A DNA stretch of 64,000 bases, from NCBI RefSeq assembly GCF_004362825.1, contig NZ_SNXZ01000006.1, positions 1 to 64,000 of the forward strand, given 5' to 3'. The stretch is from Labedaea rhizosphaerae. GTDB taxonomy: Bacteria; Actinomycetota; Actinomycetes; Mycobacteriales; Pseudonocardiaceae. Of this stretch, positions 7,690 through 17,908 are shown in pieces (the first letter of the stretch is position 1; every line of letters starts with the position of its first letter). The translations under genes and the position numbers were made by a program. The notes beneath the pieces were generated by a model, which was not told where the DNA came from, did no database searches, and saw nothing but the letters and a program-made list of their open reading frames with translations.

Positions 7690-8510
7690 GCCCGCGCCGC
7701 CAGTTCCTTGAGCAGCTTGCCCATCCGGCTCGCCGCGATCCGACCGGCCTCGAGCACCTCGAGGTGGTCCAGCGGCGCGCCGGTCATCCCGGCCGCGAGG
7801 TTGGTGACGAGCGAAAGCCCGAACACCTCCATCTCGGCCGCACGCGCGGCGATGGCCTCGAGCACGGTGGACATGCCCACCAGGTCGGCGCCGAGCGTGC
7901 GCAGCATGCGGATCTCGGCCGGGGTCTCGAAGTGCGGGCCGGGCAACCCGGCGTAGACGCCCTCGGTGAGGGCCGGCTCGATGGCGCGGGCGATGCCACG
8001 CAGCCGCGTCGAGTAGAGATCGGTCAGGTCGGTGAACTGGGCGCCGACCAGCGGGGACTTGGCGGTCAGGTTCAGGTGGTCGCTGATCATCACCGGCTGG
8101 CCGACGGTGTAGTCCTCGCGCAGGCCGCCGGCGGCGTTGGTCAGCACGAGGGCGCGGCACCCGGCCGCGGCCACCGAGCGCACGCCGTGCACGACCTGGG
8201 CGATGCCCTTGCCCTCGTAGAAGTGGGTGCGACCGAGCAGCACGAGCACGCGCTTGCCGCCGGTGCTCACCGAGCGGATGGTGCCGCCCTGCCCGGGCAC
8301 GGTCGGTGCCGCGAAGCCGGGCAGCTGCTCGAGCGGCAGCTCCACGTCGGGCTCGCCCAGCTCGTCGGCGGCGGGGCGCCAGCCGGAGCCGAGGATCATG
8401 GCGAGGTCGTGGGTGGCCGCGCCGGTGTGTTCGGCGATGGCGGCCGCTGCCGCGCCGGCCGCCGCGCTGGCGTCGGCCGTCGGGTCTGCGAGGTCATAGC
8501 TGCGGGTCAC
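7686..8510 (-). CDS. punA: Purine-nucleoside phosphorylase
   Basis: The 274-residue protein is a trimeric-type (PNP/MTAP family) purine nucleoside phosphorylase that splits purine (deoxy)nucleosides with phosphate to base plus (deoxy)ribose-1-phosphate. Visible signatures are ILGSGW near the N-terminus, [18 protein letters not shown], the family stretch [14 protein letters not shown], and [11 protein letters not shown]. The GTG start is supported by TAAGCT at 8518-8523, 7 nt upstream, suggesting a leaderless message. It is the first gene of a two-gene operon with the mutase and is divergent from the MFS transporter. Confidence 0.9.
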   Translation of the reverse strand: MTRSYDLADPTADASAAAGAAAAAIAEHTGAATHDLAMILGSGWRPAADELGEPDVELPLEQLPGFAAPTVPGQGGTIRSVSTGGKRVLVLLGRTHFYEGKGIAQVVHGVRSVAAAGCRALVLTNAAGGLREDYTVGQPVMISDHLNLTAKSPLVGAQFTDLTDLYSTRLRGIARAIEPALTEGVYAGLPGPHFETPAEIRMLRTLGADLVGMSTVLEAIAARAAEMEVFGLSLVTNLAAGMTGAPLDHLEVLEAGRIAASRMGKLLKELAARA

Positions 8511-8517
8511 CCGCCGG

Positions 8518-8523
8518 AGCTTA
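8518..8523 (-). promoter_or_regulatory. -10 element of leaderless punA
   Basis: TAAGCT on the minus strand ends 7 nt before the GTG start. Confidence 0.4.
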
Positions 8524-8707
8524 CGAGACGCCGCGCCCGGCCTCACGCCTTGCGGCACACCGGGCCGTCGGCCACCCCCAGCAGACCGACGACCCGGTGC
8601 GCCGACCCCTCCCTTTTCCAAACGCGCGGGAGGAGCGTTTTGTTGAGCCGGCTGCCAGATTGATCACTTCGGCCGGTACGCCGCCCGCGCTGCGGCAGAC
8701 TCGCGGC

Positions 8708-9952
8708 GTGAGCTCGAGCTGGCACCGGTTGCAGGCGGTGACCGTCGGCGGCTCGGTGGGCGAGGGCCTGCTGCTCGCCGCGCTGCCGCTGCTGGCGGTG
8801 TCGATCACCACCGATCCCCGCGAAGTTTCGCTGGTCAACGTGGTCGGCCAGGCCCCGTGGCTGCTGTTCTCGCTCTTCGCCGGCGTCCTGATCGACCGGG
8901 TGCGCCGCACCACCGTGCTCGCCGCCGCCTACGCGGCGCTCGCGGTGGCCGCGCTGACCCTCGCCCTCGCCGGGTCCACGCACCTGCTCGGCCTCGGACT
9001 GCTGGTGGGCGTGGCGTTCGTGGTGACCTCCGCGCAGGTCCTCGGCGACGGCGCGAGCGGCGCGCTCGTGCCCGAACTGGTCGGGCCGGACGCGCTCGCC
9101 GCCGCCAACACGCGGTTGCAGGTGATCAACCGCGGCGTCGTGCAGTTCGTCGTGCCGCCGCTGACCGGCGTGCTGCTCGCGCTCGGCGCGGGCTGGCCGG
9201 CGTGGCTGGCGTTCCTCGCCGCCGTCACCGCGTTGCTGCTCGCCCGCACCATCCCGTCCGCGGCGGTGACGGTGACCCGGCGGCACCCGATGCGCGACAT
9301 CCACGAAGGCCTCCGTTACCTGGTGCGGACCCGGCTGCTGCGCGCGATCACCACGGCGGTGGCGTTCGGCTCGTTCGCCGCGAGCGCGGGCAACGCGATG
9401 CTCGTCCTCTACGCCACGCAGGTGTTGCACGTGGACGGCATCGGGTACGGCGTCCTGCTGGCTTGCATGGCGCTCGGCTGGATCGGCTGTTCGTTCGTGG
9501 TCGGCCGGGTGGTGGACCGGCTCGGCTACGCGTGGTCGATGCGCCTGGCCCAGCTCGCCACCGTGCCCGCTCAGGTGTTGATCGCGGTGGCGCCGCCGTC
9601 GCTGGTGTTCGTCGGTGTGGTGGTCGTCCTCATGACCGCCACGACGCTGGTCTGGAACGTCTGCTCGCAGTCGAGCCGGCAGCGGTTCACGCCCACGGCG
9701 CTGCTCGGCCGCGTGCTGACCAGCCACCGCGCGCTGGCGTGGGGCCTGACCCCGCTCGGCGCGCTGGCCGGTGGCCTGGTCGCCGCCCACTTCGGCCTGC
9801 GGGCCGTCTGGGTGATGGGTGCGGTGATCCAGGCCGCCGCGCTAGCGCTGGTGTGGCGCGCGCTATCCCCCGACGCGTTCGTCCACGCGGCCCGCGACCT
9901 GGCGGACGGCGACCTCACGAACCACGAGGAAGACCAGCAAGCCGATCGGTGA
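8708..9952 (+). CDS. MFS transporter, EntS/MFS_3-like exporter
   Basis: The 414-residue protein has about 12 hydrophobic helices and the loop IDRVRRTTVL after helix 2, which is the MFS motif-A region. Its overall layout matches the MFS_3/EntS-like group, which export siderophores, macrolides or other small molecules. The C-terminal 30 residues are hydrophilic. Start is GTG; CAGACT 5 nt upstream may be the -10 of a leaderless transcript. The 3' end overlaps the convergent ABA4-like gene by 90 bp. Substrate unknown. Confidence 0.8.
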   Translation: MSSSWHRLQAVTVGGSVGEGLLLAALPLLAVSITTDPREVSLVNVVGQAPWLLFSLFAGVLIDRVRRTTVLAAAYAALAVAALTLALAGSTHLLGLGLLVGVAFVVTSAQVLGDGASGALVPELVGPDALAAANTRLQVINRGVVQFVVPPLTGVLLALGAGWPAWLAFLAAVTALLLARTIPSAAVTVTRRHPMRDIHEGLRYLVRTRLLRAITTAVAFGSFAASAGNAMLVLYATQVLHVDGIGYGVLLACMALGWIGCSFVVGRVVDRLGYAWSMRLAQLATVPAQVLIAVAPPSLVFVGVVVVLMTATTLVWNVCSQSSRQRFTPTALLGRVLTSHRALAWGLTPLGALAGGLVAAHFGLRAVWVMGAVIQAAALALVWRALSPDAFVHAARDLADGDLTNHEEDQQADR

Positions 9953-10315
9953 CAGCAGGATGGTCAGCACCAGGATCGGCGCCATGACCAGCGGGTGGAT
10001 GCCCAGTTTCCTCGCCTCCCAGTACATCCACCGGCCGATGAACAGGTCGAACGCGATCAGGTGGGCCCAGATCGCCGCCGCGCCGATGCCGCTGCCCAGG
10101 AACGCCTGCAGCACACCGAGATCCGGCCGGGACACGGCCGCCCACAGCCGGTCGAAATGGGGGAGCACGATGATCAGGTACACGACCAGCGGCGGCGTGG
10201 CGATCCACGGCGACGCCACGATCCGCTCGGTCACCGGCCAGCGCGGCGCGACGATCATCAGCAGCCAGAACGGCACGGCCAGGTAGAACGTCAGGTTGAA
10301 CAACACGGTGGTCAT
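9863..10315 (-). CDS. ABA4-like membrane protein
   Basis: The 150-residue protein has four hydrophobic helices and the pattern AIWAHLIAFDLFIGRWMYWEA, characteristic of the ABA4-like family (DUF4281), named after a plant carotenoid protein; the bacterial role is not established. ATG overlaps the stop of the upstream membrane-protein gene (ATGA), so the two are translationally coupled. The last 30 codons overlap the 3' end of the MFS gene on the other strand, so these convergent genes share a transcribed region. Confidence 0.75.
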   Translation of the reverse strand: MTTVLFNLTFYLAVPFWLLMIVAPRWPVTERIVASPWIATPPLVVYLIIVLPHFDRLWAAVSRPDLGVLQAFLGSGIGAAAIWAHLIAFDLFIGRWMYWEARKLGIHPLVMAPILVLTILLSPIGLLVFLVVREVAVRQVAGRVDERVGG

Positions 10316-11298
10316 GCCGCCACCAGCTCGCGCTCGTCGGCCTCGACCGGGGCCGGCGTCCGCAACGCCCAGACGCCACCGGCCACGACGGCGACGACGA
10401 TCACGCCCAGCGTCGCGAGGGTCAGTCCGTCCGGGTGGACCATCGGCTGGCCACGCAGCGCCTGCCACGTCAGCAGCCCCAGCACCGCGGTGTAGCCGCC
10501 GCCGGCGACCATGAGCAGCCGCGCCCGGACGCGGTCGGGCCGCAGGGCCGGGATCCGGGTGGCCAGGGCCAGCAAGGCGATCGCGAGCAGCGGGAAGAAC
10601 TGCAGGGCGTGCATGCCGACGAAGTGGGGGATGCGCAGGTCGCCGCCGGTGGTGCTCCAGTCGGTGACGGGCAGACCGGGCCCGCCGTCGGGGACGCCGA
10701 CGCTGTGCGCGCCGACGAAGCCCTGGAAGGTGTCGTTCTTCATCGACGCCAGCTGGTCGCTGGTCGGGCCGAGCATCAGGAACCCGGCCGAGATGCCGAG
10801 CATCGCCACGACCACGCCGACCCGGACGGCGATGGTGTCGGCGTAGCTGCCGAACTTGTGCCGCACGGCGACGATCGACAGCAGCAGCGTCGCGACCCAC
10901 AGCACGCCGATCGAGACGCCCATGATCGAGAACATCGCCGAGTCGAACGGCGTCTGCACGTTGAAGTGGCTGCGCTTGCCCCGCACCACCTGCACCACGA
11001 TGATCACGTACTCGACCGCGAGCACCGCGGTGATGGTCGCCGCGCTCGCCGTGACGAGCCGCGACTTCCTGGGCAGCAGCGAGATCATCCACGCCCACGC
11101 GATCGAGTACAGCGCGATCGACACGGCGAACTTGAACGGCTTGAGCCAGATCGGCGCGCCGGTCAGGACCCGGTCGTCCACAACGAGCCCGAGCGCGCTG
11201 CCCAGCGCGGCCACCAGCATGACGCCGGTCAGCACCATCAGCGGCCGGTTCCAGCTCGCTGCCCCTCTCAACGTCTTGGCCAGCGGTTCCGTGTTCAT
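10312..11298 (-). CDS. Polytopic membrane protein coupled to ABA4-like gene
   Basis: The 328-residue product has about eight or nine hydrophobic segments, including one around NRPLMVLTGVMLVAALG and conserved-looking HFVGMHALQFFPLLAI, which could place His residues in the membrane. I do not recognise a characterised family. GGAGGGG precedes the ATG. It is divergent from a MerR-type regulator across an 87-bp spacer with two phased inverted repeats and is therefore probably its target, together with the ABA4-like gene. Confidence 0.7.
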   Translation of the reverse strand: MNTEPLAKTLRGAASWNRPLMVLTGVMLVAALGSALGLVVDDRVLTGAPIWLKPFKFAVSIALYSIAWAWMISLLPRKSRLVTASAATITAVLAVEYVIIVVQVVRGKRSHFNVQTPFDSAMFSIMGVSIGVLWVATLLLSIVAVRHKFGSYADTIAVRVGVVVAMLGISAGFLMLGPTSDQLASMKNDTFQGFVGAHSVGVPDGGPGLPVTDWSTTGGDLRIPHFVGMHALQFFPLLAIALLALATRIPALRPDRVRARLLMVAGGGYTAVLGLLTWQALRGQPMVHPDGLTLATLGVIVVAVVAGGVWALRTPAPVEADERELVAA

Positions 11299-11311
11299 CG
11301 CCCCTCCAGTG

Positions 11312-11348
11312 GATAGTGATGCTATCTGCTATCGATAGTTACACTATC
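11312..11348. promoter_or_regulatory. Two phased operators between membrane operon and MerR gene
   Basis: GATAGTGATGCTATC (11312-11326) and GATAGTTACACTATC (11334-11348) share the form GATAG-N5-CTATC, exactly 22 bp apart, so both face the same side of the helix. CTATCGATAG at 11329-11338 overlaps the second. The location between divergent starts fits MerR binding and autoregulation. Confidence 0.65.
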
Positions 11349-11385
11349 TGCTGTGCTTGGCAAGGGGGTTTGGTAAGGAGAAGGA

Positions 11386-12024
11386 GTGCGAGTCGCGGAA
11401 CTGAGCACGGCGACCGGGGTCACCGTGCCGACGATCAAGTACTACCTGCGTGAGGGGCTGCTCCCGCAGGGCGAGCTGACCAGCCCGAACCAGGCCCGCT
11501 ACGGCGAGCAGCACGTGCGCAGGCTGCGGCTGATCCGGGCGCTGATCGAGGTCGGCGGCCTGTCCGTGGCCCGCCTGCGCGAGGTGCTCGCGACGCTCGA
11601 CGACCACGACGGCGAGATCAACAACCTGCTCGGCACCGTGCAGTTCAACATCCTGCCGCCGGGTGACGACCAGGCCGACGCGGCGGGGATCGCCGAGGTC
11701 GACCGGCTGCTCGAGCGCCACGGCTGGCACGTCAGCGAGAAGCACCCGGCCCGCCAGGTGCTCGCCGGCGTGATCACCCGGGCCCGCCAGCTCGGCATGG
11801 GCTGGCTGCTCGAGGTGCTCGATCCCTACGCGGTGGCGGCCGAACAGGTCGCGAAGGTGGACATCGACCTGACCGCACGCCAAGGCGACCGGGAGGCCAT
11901 GTCCGAGGTCGTCGTGGTCGGCACGATCCTCGGCGACGCGATGCTCACGGCCCTGCGCCACATGGCGCACGAGTTCACCTCGGCGCGCCGCTTCGGTGCG
12001 GAATCCTTCACGGATCGATCTTGA
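11386..12024 (+). CDS. MerR-family transcriptional regulator
   Basis: The 212-residue protein begins with a winged HTH: VRVAELSTATGVTVPTIKYY, then LREGLLPQGELTSPNQARY, the MerR recognition helix and wing. Residues 75-212 are a long effector domain without the Cys clusters of metal sensors. GTG start with AAGGAGAAGGA upstream. It faces the membrane/ABA4-like operon across the two phased palindromes and probably controls it and itself. Its 3' end overlaps the kinase gene by 17 bp tail-to-tail. Confidence 0.85.
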   Translation: MRVAELSTATGVTVPTIKYYLREGLLPQGELTSPNQARYGEQHVRRLRLIRALIEVGGLSVARLREVLATLDDHDGEINNLLGTVQFNILPPGDDQADAAGIAEVDRLLERHGWHVSEKHPARQVLAGVITRARQLGMGWLLEVLDPYAVAAEQVAKVDIDLTARQGDREAMSEVVVVGTILGDAMLTALRHMAHEFTSARRFGAESFTDRS

Positions 12025-13732
12025 ACGTCGGCACGATCTTCGGGAAAAGGTCGGTGCGCCCGTTGTCCTCCTGCTGGATCGGCACGGTCAGGCTGACCAC
12101 CCACAGGTCGTCGCCGTGCGCGATCAGCCGTGACGTGGTCGACCGGTTCGCGCCGTCGGTGCCGGGACCGATCCGGTCGACGGTGCGGTAGCGCAACTCC
12201 TTGGTCGGCTCGCGGCCGCCCGACGCGCCCCGCACCGCGATCTCAAGGACCTGGTCGACCTCGGTGGCGGGCAGCACCGAACGCTCCGATCCCAGCAGCG
12301 AGACGTAGGTGTCCATCGACGCCGACGGGTAGAACCCGACGAACCGCTCGACGGTCGCCTCCTGCGTGCCGTCCGGGGACAGGAAGTGCACGCGCGTGCT
12401 GGCCGGCAGCTTCCCCGCGCCGCGCTGCTCGACGAACTTGACCCAGTCCTCGGGCACCGAGATGGAGAACGCGCCACCGTTCATCCCCTTGATCGTCGCC
12501 GCGTCCGCGCGCTGCTGGGCGAATTCCCGTGGCGCCGGCGCGACCGTGCTGGTCGGCTGCGTGCTCGACGAGGTGGGCGGCGGGGTGAGCGGGCGCTGCG
12601 CGACCGCGCGGGTCAGCGCGAAGCCGCCGAGGGCGCCACCGACGAACAACGCGAGCGCCACCACCGCGACCACCAGCGCGAGCAGCACCGAAGGCGCGGC
12701 CGAACGGCGTTTGCGTGCCGGCGGCGCGACGAAGGGCAGCGGACCCGGGTCGTCCGCCAGCTGGGACGCGGATTCCGCGGCGGCCGGCTTGACCGCCGGC
12801 GTCACGGTGGTGGGGGCCTCGGCGCCGTCCGGGGCCTTCTCCACCAGCTCGAACAGGCTCGCGTCGAAGACCTGGTCGCCGGGCTCGGGCAGCAGCGGCC
12901 GCAGCTGCCTGCGCACCTGGGCCAGGGAGAGCCGCTGGGTCGGGTCCTTGACCATCAGGCCGGTGATCACGTCGGCGAGCGGGCCCGCCGACGCCGGTTT
13001 GGGCACCTCGCCGTGGACGACGGTGGAAACCGTCTCCAGAACCGGTCCGTTCGGGTCGTACGGCGCTCGACCCTCGGTCGACGCGAACAAGGTCGCGCCG
13101 AGGCCCCAGAGGTCCGCGGCGGGCGTCACTTCGCCCCCGGAAGCCACTTCCGGCGAGATGTAGGCCGGCGATCCGAGCATGATCCCGGTGCGGGTCATCG
13201 TCCGTTCGCTCACGTTGCGTGCGATGCCGAAGTCGGTGAGCTTGACCCGGCCGTCCTCCGCGACGAGCACGTTCCCGGGCTTCACATCACGGTGGGTGAT
13301 GCCCGCCTTGTGGGCCGCTTCCAGCCCGGCGGCCACCGCGTCGCCGACCAGCGCGCTCTGCGTGGTGGTCAGCGCGCCGCCCGCACGCAGCAGTTCGGCG
13401 AGGCTGCGCGCGGCCATGTACTCCATGACGACGAACGGTTCGCCCTGCTCACGGGCGACGTCGTGCAGGGTGATCACGTTGGGGTGGGACAGCACCGCGA
13501 TGGCCCGCGCCTCGCGCAGTGTGCGCTCGCGCAGCTCGTCCGCCTCGTGCGCCGGCATGCCCTCGGGCAGCCGGACCTCCTTCACCGCCACGAGCCGGTG
13601 CAAGTACTCATCGTAAGCTTCCCAGACGGTACCCATCGAGCCCTGACCGACTACCCGGCGTAGCCGGTAGCGCCCGGCGATGAGCCGGTTGGGCTTGGCG
13701 GGCGGTGTATCCGTCACGATCACATTGTGCAT
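12008..13732 (-). CDS. Receptor-like Ser/Thr protein kinase (PknB/STPK family)
   Basis: The 574-residue protein has an N-terminal Hanks-type kinase domain (about 20-285): glycine loop GQGSMGTV (29-36), Lys51 in VAVKEV, catalytic HRDVKPGN (147-154), DFG (167-169) and SPE (193-195). A proline-rich linker precedes one transmembrane helix (about 348-370), followed by a Thr/Pro-rich stalk and an extracellular domain of about 170 residues without PASTA repeats. It should phosphorylate cytoplasmic proteins in response to an outside signal. The ATG is chosen as the nearest start to the kinase domain; an upstream in-frame start is possible. It is divergent from mutA. Confidence 0.88.
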   Translation of the reverse strand: MHNVIVTDTPPAKPNRLIAGRYRLRRVVGQGSMGTVWEAYDEYLHRLVAVKEVRLPEGMPAHEADELRERTLREARAIAVLSHPNVITLHDVAREQGEPFVVMEYMAARSLAELLRAGGALTTTQSALVGDAVAAGLEAAHKAGITHRDVKPGNVLVAEDGRVKLTDFGIARNVSERTMTRTGIMLGSPAYISPEVASGGEVTPAADLWGLGATLFASTEGRAPYDPNGPVLETVSTVVHGEVPKPASAGPLADVITGLMVKDPTQRLSLAQVRRQLRPLLPEPGDQVFDASLFELVEKAPDGAEAPTTVTPAVKPAAAESASQLADDPGPLPFVAPPARKRRSAAPSVLLALVVAVVALALFVGGALGGFALTRAVAQRPLTPPPTSSSTQPTSTVAPAPREFAQQRADAATIKGMNGGAFSISVPEDWVKFVEQRGAGKLPASTRVHFLSPDGTQEATVERFVGFYPSASMDTYVSLLGSERSVLPATEVDQVLEIAVRGASGGREPTKELRYRTVDRIGPGTDGANRSTTSRLIAHGDDLWVVSLTVPIQQEDNGRTDLFPKIVPTFKIDP

Positions 13733-13797
13733 ACGCCCGACCCCCGCGCGGGGCGTCTCGGCGATTCGGCTCACATGGCTTTCCTTGGCCAGATCCG

Positions 13798-13803
13798 TAG
13801 CAT
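13798..13803 (+). promoter_or_regulatory. -10 element of mutA, probably leaderless
   Basis: TAGCAT lies 8 nt before the mutA ATG. A GC palindrome, CCCCGCGCGGGG at 13742-13753, sits in the same 79-bp divergent spacer. Confidence 0.4.
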
Positions 13804-13811
13804 TGCGGGGC

Positions 13812-15707
13812 ATGACCACCCCGTCGGCACCCTCCTCGGCAGCGGCTCCGCCCGAGACCCCGCCGGAGCCCGAACGTCTCGTCCTGGCCGGCGAATTCGC
13901 CGCACCGGACCGTGATCAGTGGCGCGCGCTGGTCGCGGGCGTGCTGCGCAAGTCCGGTGTGCTCGGTGAAGACGAGCCGGACGTGCCGGTGGAGGACCTG
14001 CTGGTCACCACGACCTATGACGGCATCGGGGTCCAGCCGCTCTACGTGGCCGACGACCAGGCACCCGACCCGGGCCTGCCGGGCCTCCCGCCGTTCGTGC
14101 GCGGTGGCACCCCCGACGGCGCGGTGGCGGCGGGCTGGGACGTGCGGCAACGCCACGCCCACCCCGACCCCGAGGTGACCAAGGCCGCGATCCTCACCGA
14201 CCTGGAGTGCGGCGTGCGCTCGCTCTGGCTCGTCGTCGGCGACGGCGCGATCCCGGTCGAGCACCTGCCCACCGTGCTGCACGAGGTCTACCTCGACCTC
14301 GCGCCGGTCGCGCTGGACGCGGGCGCCGGGTTCGCCGCGGCCGCCGAGGCGCTGCTCGGGGTCTACCAGGACAAGCAGATCCCGGCGAGTGAGGTGCGTG
14401 GCAGCCTCGGCGCCGACCCGATCGGCCTGCTCGCGGCGACCGGCGCCGAGCCCGATCTGGAAGGTGCCGCGAAGCTGGCCGCCCGGGTGGCCGCCGACCA
14501 CCCGAACCTGCGCACGATCACCGTCGACGCGCTGCCGTTCCACGACGCGGGCGGCTCGGACGCCCAGGAGCTCGGCTTCTCCCTCGCCGCCGCCGTCGCC
14601 TACCTGCGTGCGCTCACCGGCGCGGGCCTCGACGTCGACGCGGCGGCCCGGCAGCTGGAGTTCCGCTACGCGGCCACGGCCGACCAGTTCCTGACCATCG
14701 CCAAGTTCCGTGCGGCACGGCGGTTGTGGGCCCGTGTGTGCGAGGTTTCCGGTGCCGCACAAGCACCACAGGCCCAGCACGCGGTCACGTCGTCGGCCAT
14801 GATGACCCGCCGCGACCCGTGGGTGAACATGTTGCGCACCACGCTCGCCTGCTTCGGCGCGGGCGTCGCCGGCGCGGACGCCATCACCGTGCAACCCTTC
14901 GACGCCGCGATCGGGCTGCCCGACGCATTCGCCGCGCGCATCGCCCGCAACACCCACGCCGTGCTGCTCGACGAGTCGTCGGTGGCCGGCGTCATCGACC
15001 CGGCCGGCGGCTCCTGGTACGTGGAGCGGCTCACCGACCAGCTCGCGCACGCGGCCTGGGCGCAGTTCACCGCGATCGAGGCCCACGGCGGCATCGTGAA
15101 AGCGTTGCAGGACGGGGAGATCGAGCGCCGGCTGGCCGAGACGTGGCAGGTGCGCTGTGTCAATGTGGCCACCCGCGCCGACCCGATCACCGGCGTGAGC
15201 GAGTTCCCCGACGTCAACGAGAAGCCTGTGGTGCGCGACCCCGACCCTGGTCGCCGCAGCGGCGGCCTGCCGAAGCTCCGCTACGCGCAGGCGTACGAGC
15301 AACTGCGCGACACCGCAGACAGCAGGTTCGCCGAGACCGGCGAGCGCCCGTCGGTGTTCCTGGCGACCATCGGCCCGCTCGCGCACCACACCGCGCGGGC
15401 CACGTTCGCGGCCAACCTGTTCCAGGCGGGCGGGTTCGCCACCCCGACCGCCGGGGCCACGAACGGCGTCGACGACCTGGTCAAGGTCTACCGCGACCAG
15501 CCGTCGCCGGTGGTGTGCCTCTGCGGCACCGACAAGGCATACCCCGACATCGTCGGGCCCGCGGCCGCGGCGCTCAGGGAAGCGGGAGCCAAGAAGGTCT
15601 ACCTGGCCGGCAAACCACGCCCCGAATACTCCGGAGTGGACGGATACGTCCACATGGGATGCGACGCGCTCGCCGTGCTCGCCGACGTGACGGGAGTGAG
15701 CGCATGA
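13812..15707 (+). CDS. mutA: Methylmalonyl-CoA mutase small (beta) subunit
   Basis: The 631-residue protein is the small subunit of the heterodimeric B12-dependent mutase that interconverts (R)-methylmalonyl-CoA and succinyl-CoA. The N-terminal barrel carries [12 protein letters not shown]; the C-terminal part is a vestigial cobalamin-like fold lacking the DxHxxG motif, as expected for this subunit. It forms the catalytic complex with MutB in the cytoplasm. The ATG overlaps nothing upstream; its TGA overlaps the mutB ATG (ATGA). First gene of mutA-mutB-meaB. Confidence 0.93.
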   Translation: MTTPSAPSSAAAPPETPPEPERLVLAGEFAAPDRDQWRALVAGVLRKSGVLGEDEPDVPVEDLLVTTTYDGIGVQPLYVADDQAPDPGLPGLPPFVRGGTPDGAVAAGWDVRQRHAHPDPEVTKAAILTDLECGVRSLWLVVGDGAIPVEHLPTVLHEVYLDLAPVALDAGAGFAAAAEALLGVYQDKQIPASEVRGSLGADPIGLLAATGAEPDLEGAAKLAARVAADHPNLRTITVDALPFHDAGGSDAQELGFSLAAAVAYLRALTGAGLDVDAAARQLEFRYAATADQFLTIAKFRAARRLWARVCEVSGAAQAPQAQHAVTSSAMMTRRDPWVNMLRTTLACFGAGVAGADAITVQPFDAAIGLPDAFAARIARNTHAVLLDESSVAGVIDPAGGSWYVERLTDQLAHAAWAQFTAIEAHGGIVKALQDGEIERRLAETWQVRCVNVATRADPITGVSEFPDVNEKPVVRDPDPGRRSGGLPKLRYAQAYEQLRDTADSRFAETGERPSVFLATIGPLAHHTARATFAANLFQAGGFATPTAGATNGVDDLVKVYRDQPSPVVCLCGTDKAYPDIVGPAAAALREAGAKKVYLAGKPRPEYSGVDGYVHMGCDALAVLADVTGVSA

Positions 15708-17908
15708 GCATCCCTGACTTCACCGGAATCGATCTGGGTGAGCCGGCCCGGGCCGAGAAGGACGCCTGGCAGGCGGCCGTGCACGCGGCCACCGGCAAGG
15801 GCGCGGACGCGCTGGAGTGGGAGACCCCGGAAGGCATCGGGATCAAGCCGCTCTACACCGCCGACGACCTCGGCGACCTGGACTTCCTGCACACCTACCC
15901 GGGCGTCGCGCCCTTCCTGCGCGGCCCGTACCCGACCATGTACCGCACCCAGCCGTGGACCATCCGCCAGTACGCGGGGTTCTCCACGGCCGAGGAGTCC
16001 AACGCCTTCTACCGGCGCAACCTCGCCGCTGGGCAGAAGGGCCTCTCGGTGGCGTTCGACCTGGCCACCCACCGCGGCTACGACTCCGACCACCCGCGCG
16101 TGGCCGGCGACGTCGGCATGGCGGGCGTCGCCATCGACTCGATCTACGACATGCGCCAGCTCTTCGACGGCATCCCGCTGGACAAGATGTCGGTGTCGAT
16201 GACCATGAACGGCGCGGTGCTGCCGGTCATGGCGCTCTACGTGGTGGCGGCCGAGGAGCAAGGCGTCGCACCGGAACAACTCGCCGGGACCATCCAGAAC
16301 GACATCCTCAAGGAGTTCATGGTCCGCAACACCTACATCTACCCGCCGCAGCCGTCCATGCGGATCATCTCCGACATCTTCGCGTACACGTCGGAGCACA
16401 TGCCGAAGTTCAACTCCATCTCGATCTCCGGCTACCACATGCAGGAGGCCGGGGCGACCGCCGACCTGGAGCTGGCGTACACGCTGGCCGACGGCGTGGA
16501 GTACCTGCGCGCCGGGGTCGACACCGGCCTGGACGTGGACCGGTTCGCGCCGCGGCTGTCGTTCTTCTGGGCCATCGGCATGAACTTCTTCATGGAGGTC
16601 GCGAAGCTGCGGGCGGCGCGGCTGCTGTGGGCCAAGCTGGTGAAGGGTTTCGACCCGAAGAACCCGAAGTCGCTCTCACTGCGCACGCACTGCCAGACGT
16701 CGGGCTGGTCGCTGACCGCGCAGGACGTCTACAACAACGTGATCCGCACCTGCGTCGAGGCCATGGCCGCGACCCAGGGGCACACGCAGTCGTTGCACAC
16801 CAACGCTTTGGACGAGGCGCTCGCGCTGCCCACGGACTTCTCCGCACGCATCGCCCGCAACACCCAGCTCGTCCTGCAACAGGAATCGGGCACCACGCGG
16901 GTGATCGACCCGTGGGGTGGCAGCGCGTTCGTGGAGAAGCTGACCTACGAACTGGCCCGCAAGGCGTGGGCGCATATCCGCGAAGTCGAGGACGCGGGCG
17001 GCATGGCCAAGGCCATCGACGCGGGCATCCCGAAGCTGCGCATCGAGGAAGCGGCCGCCCGCACGCAGGCCCGCATCGACTCCGGGCGCCAGCCGGTCAT
17101 CGGCGTGAACAAGTACCGCCTGGCCGTCGAGGAGGACATCGACGTGCTCAAGGTCGACAACGCGGGCGTGCGTGCTTCACAGCTGGAGAAGCTGCGGCGG
17201 TTGCGCGAGGAGCGTGACTCCGCGGCGGTCGAATCGGCGCTGGACGCGCTCACCAAGGCCGCCGAAGGGGGGCGGGCCCGAAGGGCAGGGGGGCGGGAAC
17301 AGCACGGTGGCGGGAATCTGCTGGCGCTGGCCATCGACGCGGCCCGCGCGAAGGCCACCGTGGGCGAGATCTCCGAGGCGCTCGGCAAGGTCTGGGGCCG
17401 CCACGCCGCGCAGATCCGTACCATTTCCGGTGTGTACCGCGACGAGGTCGGCGAATCGTCCAGTGTGGACGAAGCGCGTGCCGTCGTCGACGCGTTCGCC
17501 GAGGAAGAGGGCCGCAGGCCGCGCATCCTGGTGGCGAAGATGGGCCAGGACGGCCACGACCGCGGCCAGAAGGTGATCGCCACCGCGTTCGCCGACCTCG
17601 GCTTCGACGTGGACGTGGGCCCGCTGTTCCAGACGCCCGGTGAGGTCGCGCGCCAGGCCGTCGAGGCCGACGTGCACATTATCGGCGTGAACTCGCTGGC
17701 CGCCGGGCACCTCACGCTGGTGCCCGCGCTGCGCAAGGAACTGGCCGAACTCGGCCGCGACGACATCATGATCGTGGTGGGCGGCGTGATCCCACCGCAG
17801 GACTTCGACGCGTTGCGGGAAGCCGGCGCCGCGGCGATCTTCCCGCCCGGCACGGTGATCGCCGACGCCGCCGTCGACCTGCTGCGCAAGCTGACCGAGA
17901 GCGAGTAA
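15704..17908 (+). CDS. mutB: Methylmalonyl-CoA mutase large (alpha) subunit, B12-binding
   Basis: The 734-residue catalytic subunit has the acyl-CoA barrel (about 1-515, with the GYDSDHPRV and TMNGAVLP regions) and a C-terminal cobalamin domain. The B12 base-off motif is DGHDRG (616-621) with His618 as the lower cobalt ligand, followed by NSLAAGH and VVGGVIPP. An extra Gly/Arg-rich stretch of about 14 residues lies near 521-539 in the linker between domains, encoded by a G-run-rich segment; homologues I recall are direct there. Overlaps both neighbours by 1-4 bp, so the three proteins are translationally coupled. Confidence 0.95.
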   Translation: MSIPDFTGIDLGEPARAEKDAWQAAVHAATGKGADALEWETPEGIGIKPLYTADDLGDLDFLHTYPGVAPFLRGPYPTMYRTQPWTIRQYAGFSTAEESNAFYRRNLAAGQKGLSVAFDLATHRGYDSDHPRVAGDVGMAGVAIDSIYDMRQLFDGIPLDKMSVSMTMNGAVLPVMALYVVAAEEQGVAPEQLAGTIQNDILKEFMVRNTYIYPPQPSMRIISDIFAYTSEHMPKFNSISISGYHMQEAGATADLELAYTLADGVEYLRAGVDTGLDVDRFAPRLSFFWAIGMNFFMEVAKLRAARLLWAKLVKGFDPKNPKSLSLRTHCQTSGWSLTAQDVYNNVIRTCVEAMAATQGHTQSLHTNALDEALALPTDFSARIARNTQLVLQQESGTTRVIDPWGGSAFVEKLTYELARKAWAHIREVEDAGGMAKAIDAGIPKLRIEEAAARTQARIDSGRQPVIGVNKYRLAVEEDIDVLKVDNAGVRASQLEKLRRLREERDSAAVESALDALTKAAEGGRARRAGGREQHGGGNLLALAIDAARAKATVGEISEALGKVWGRHAAQIRTISGVYRDEVGESSSVDEARAVVDAFAEEEGRRPRILVAKMGQDGHDRGQKVIATAFADLGFDVDVGPLFQTPGEVARQAVEADVHIIGVNSLAAGHLTLVPALRKELAELGRDDIMIVVGGVIPPQDFDALREAGAAAIFPPGTVIADAAVDLLRKLTESE

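Noticed and set aside
6028-8160. 710-residue version of the phosphosugar mutase
   Set aside because: The extra N-terminal part is the nucleoside phosphorylase read in another frame; the GTGA junction at 7686-7689 defines the real start.
7764-8663. Plus-strand 299-residue frame opposite punA
   Set aside because: Shadow of punA with His/Gly-rich composition and no motif.
13733-13811. Cobalamin riboswitch before mutA
   Set aside because: The spacer is only 79 bp, lacks a B12-box, and mutA appears leaderless.
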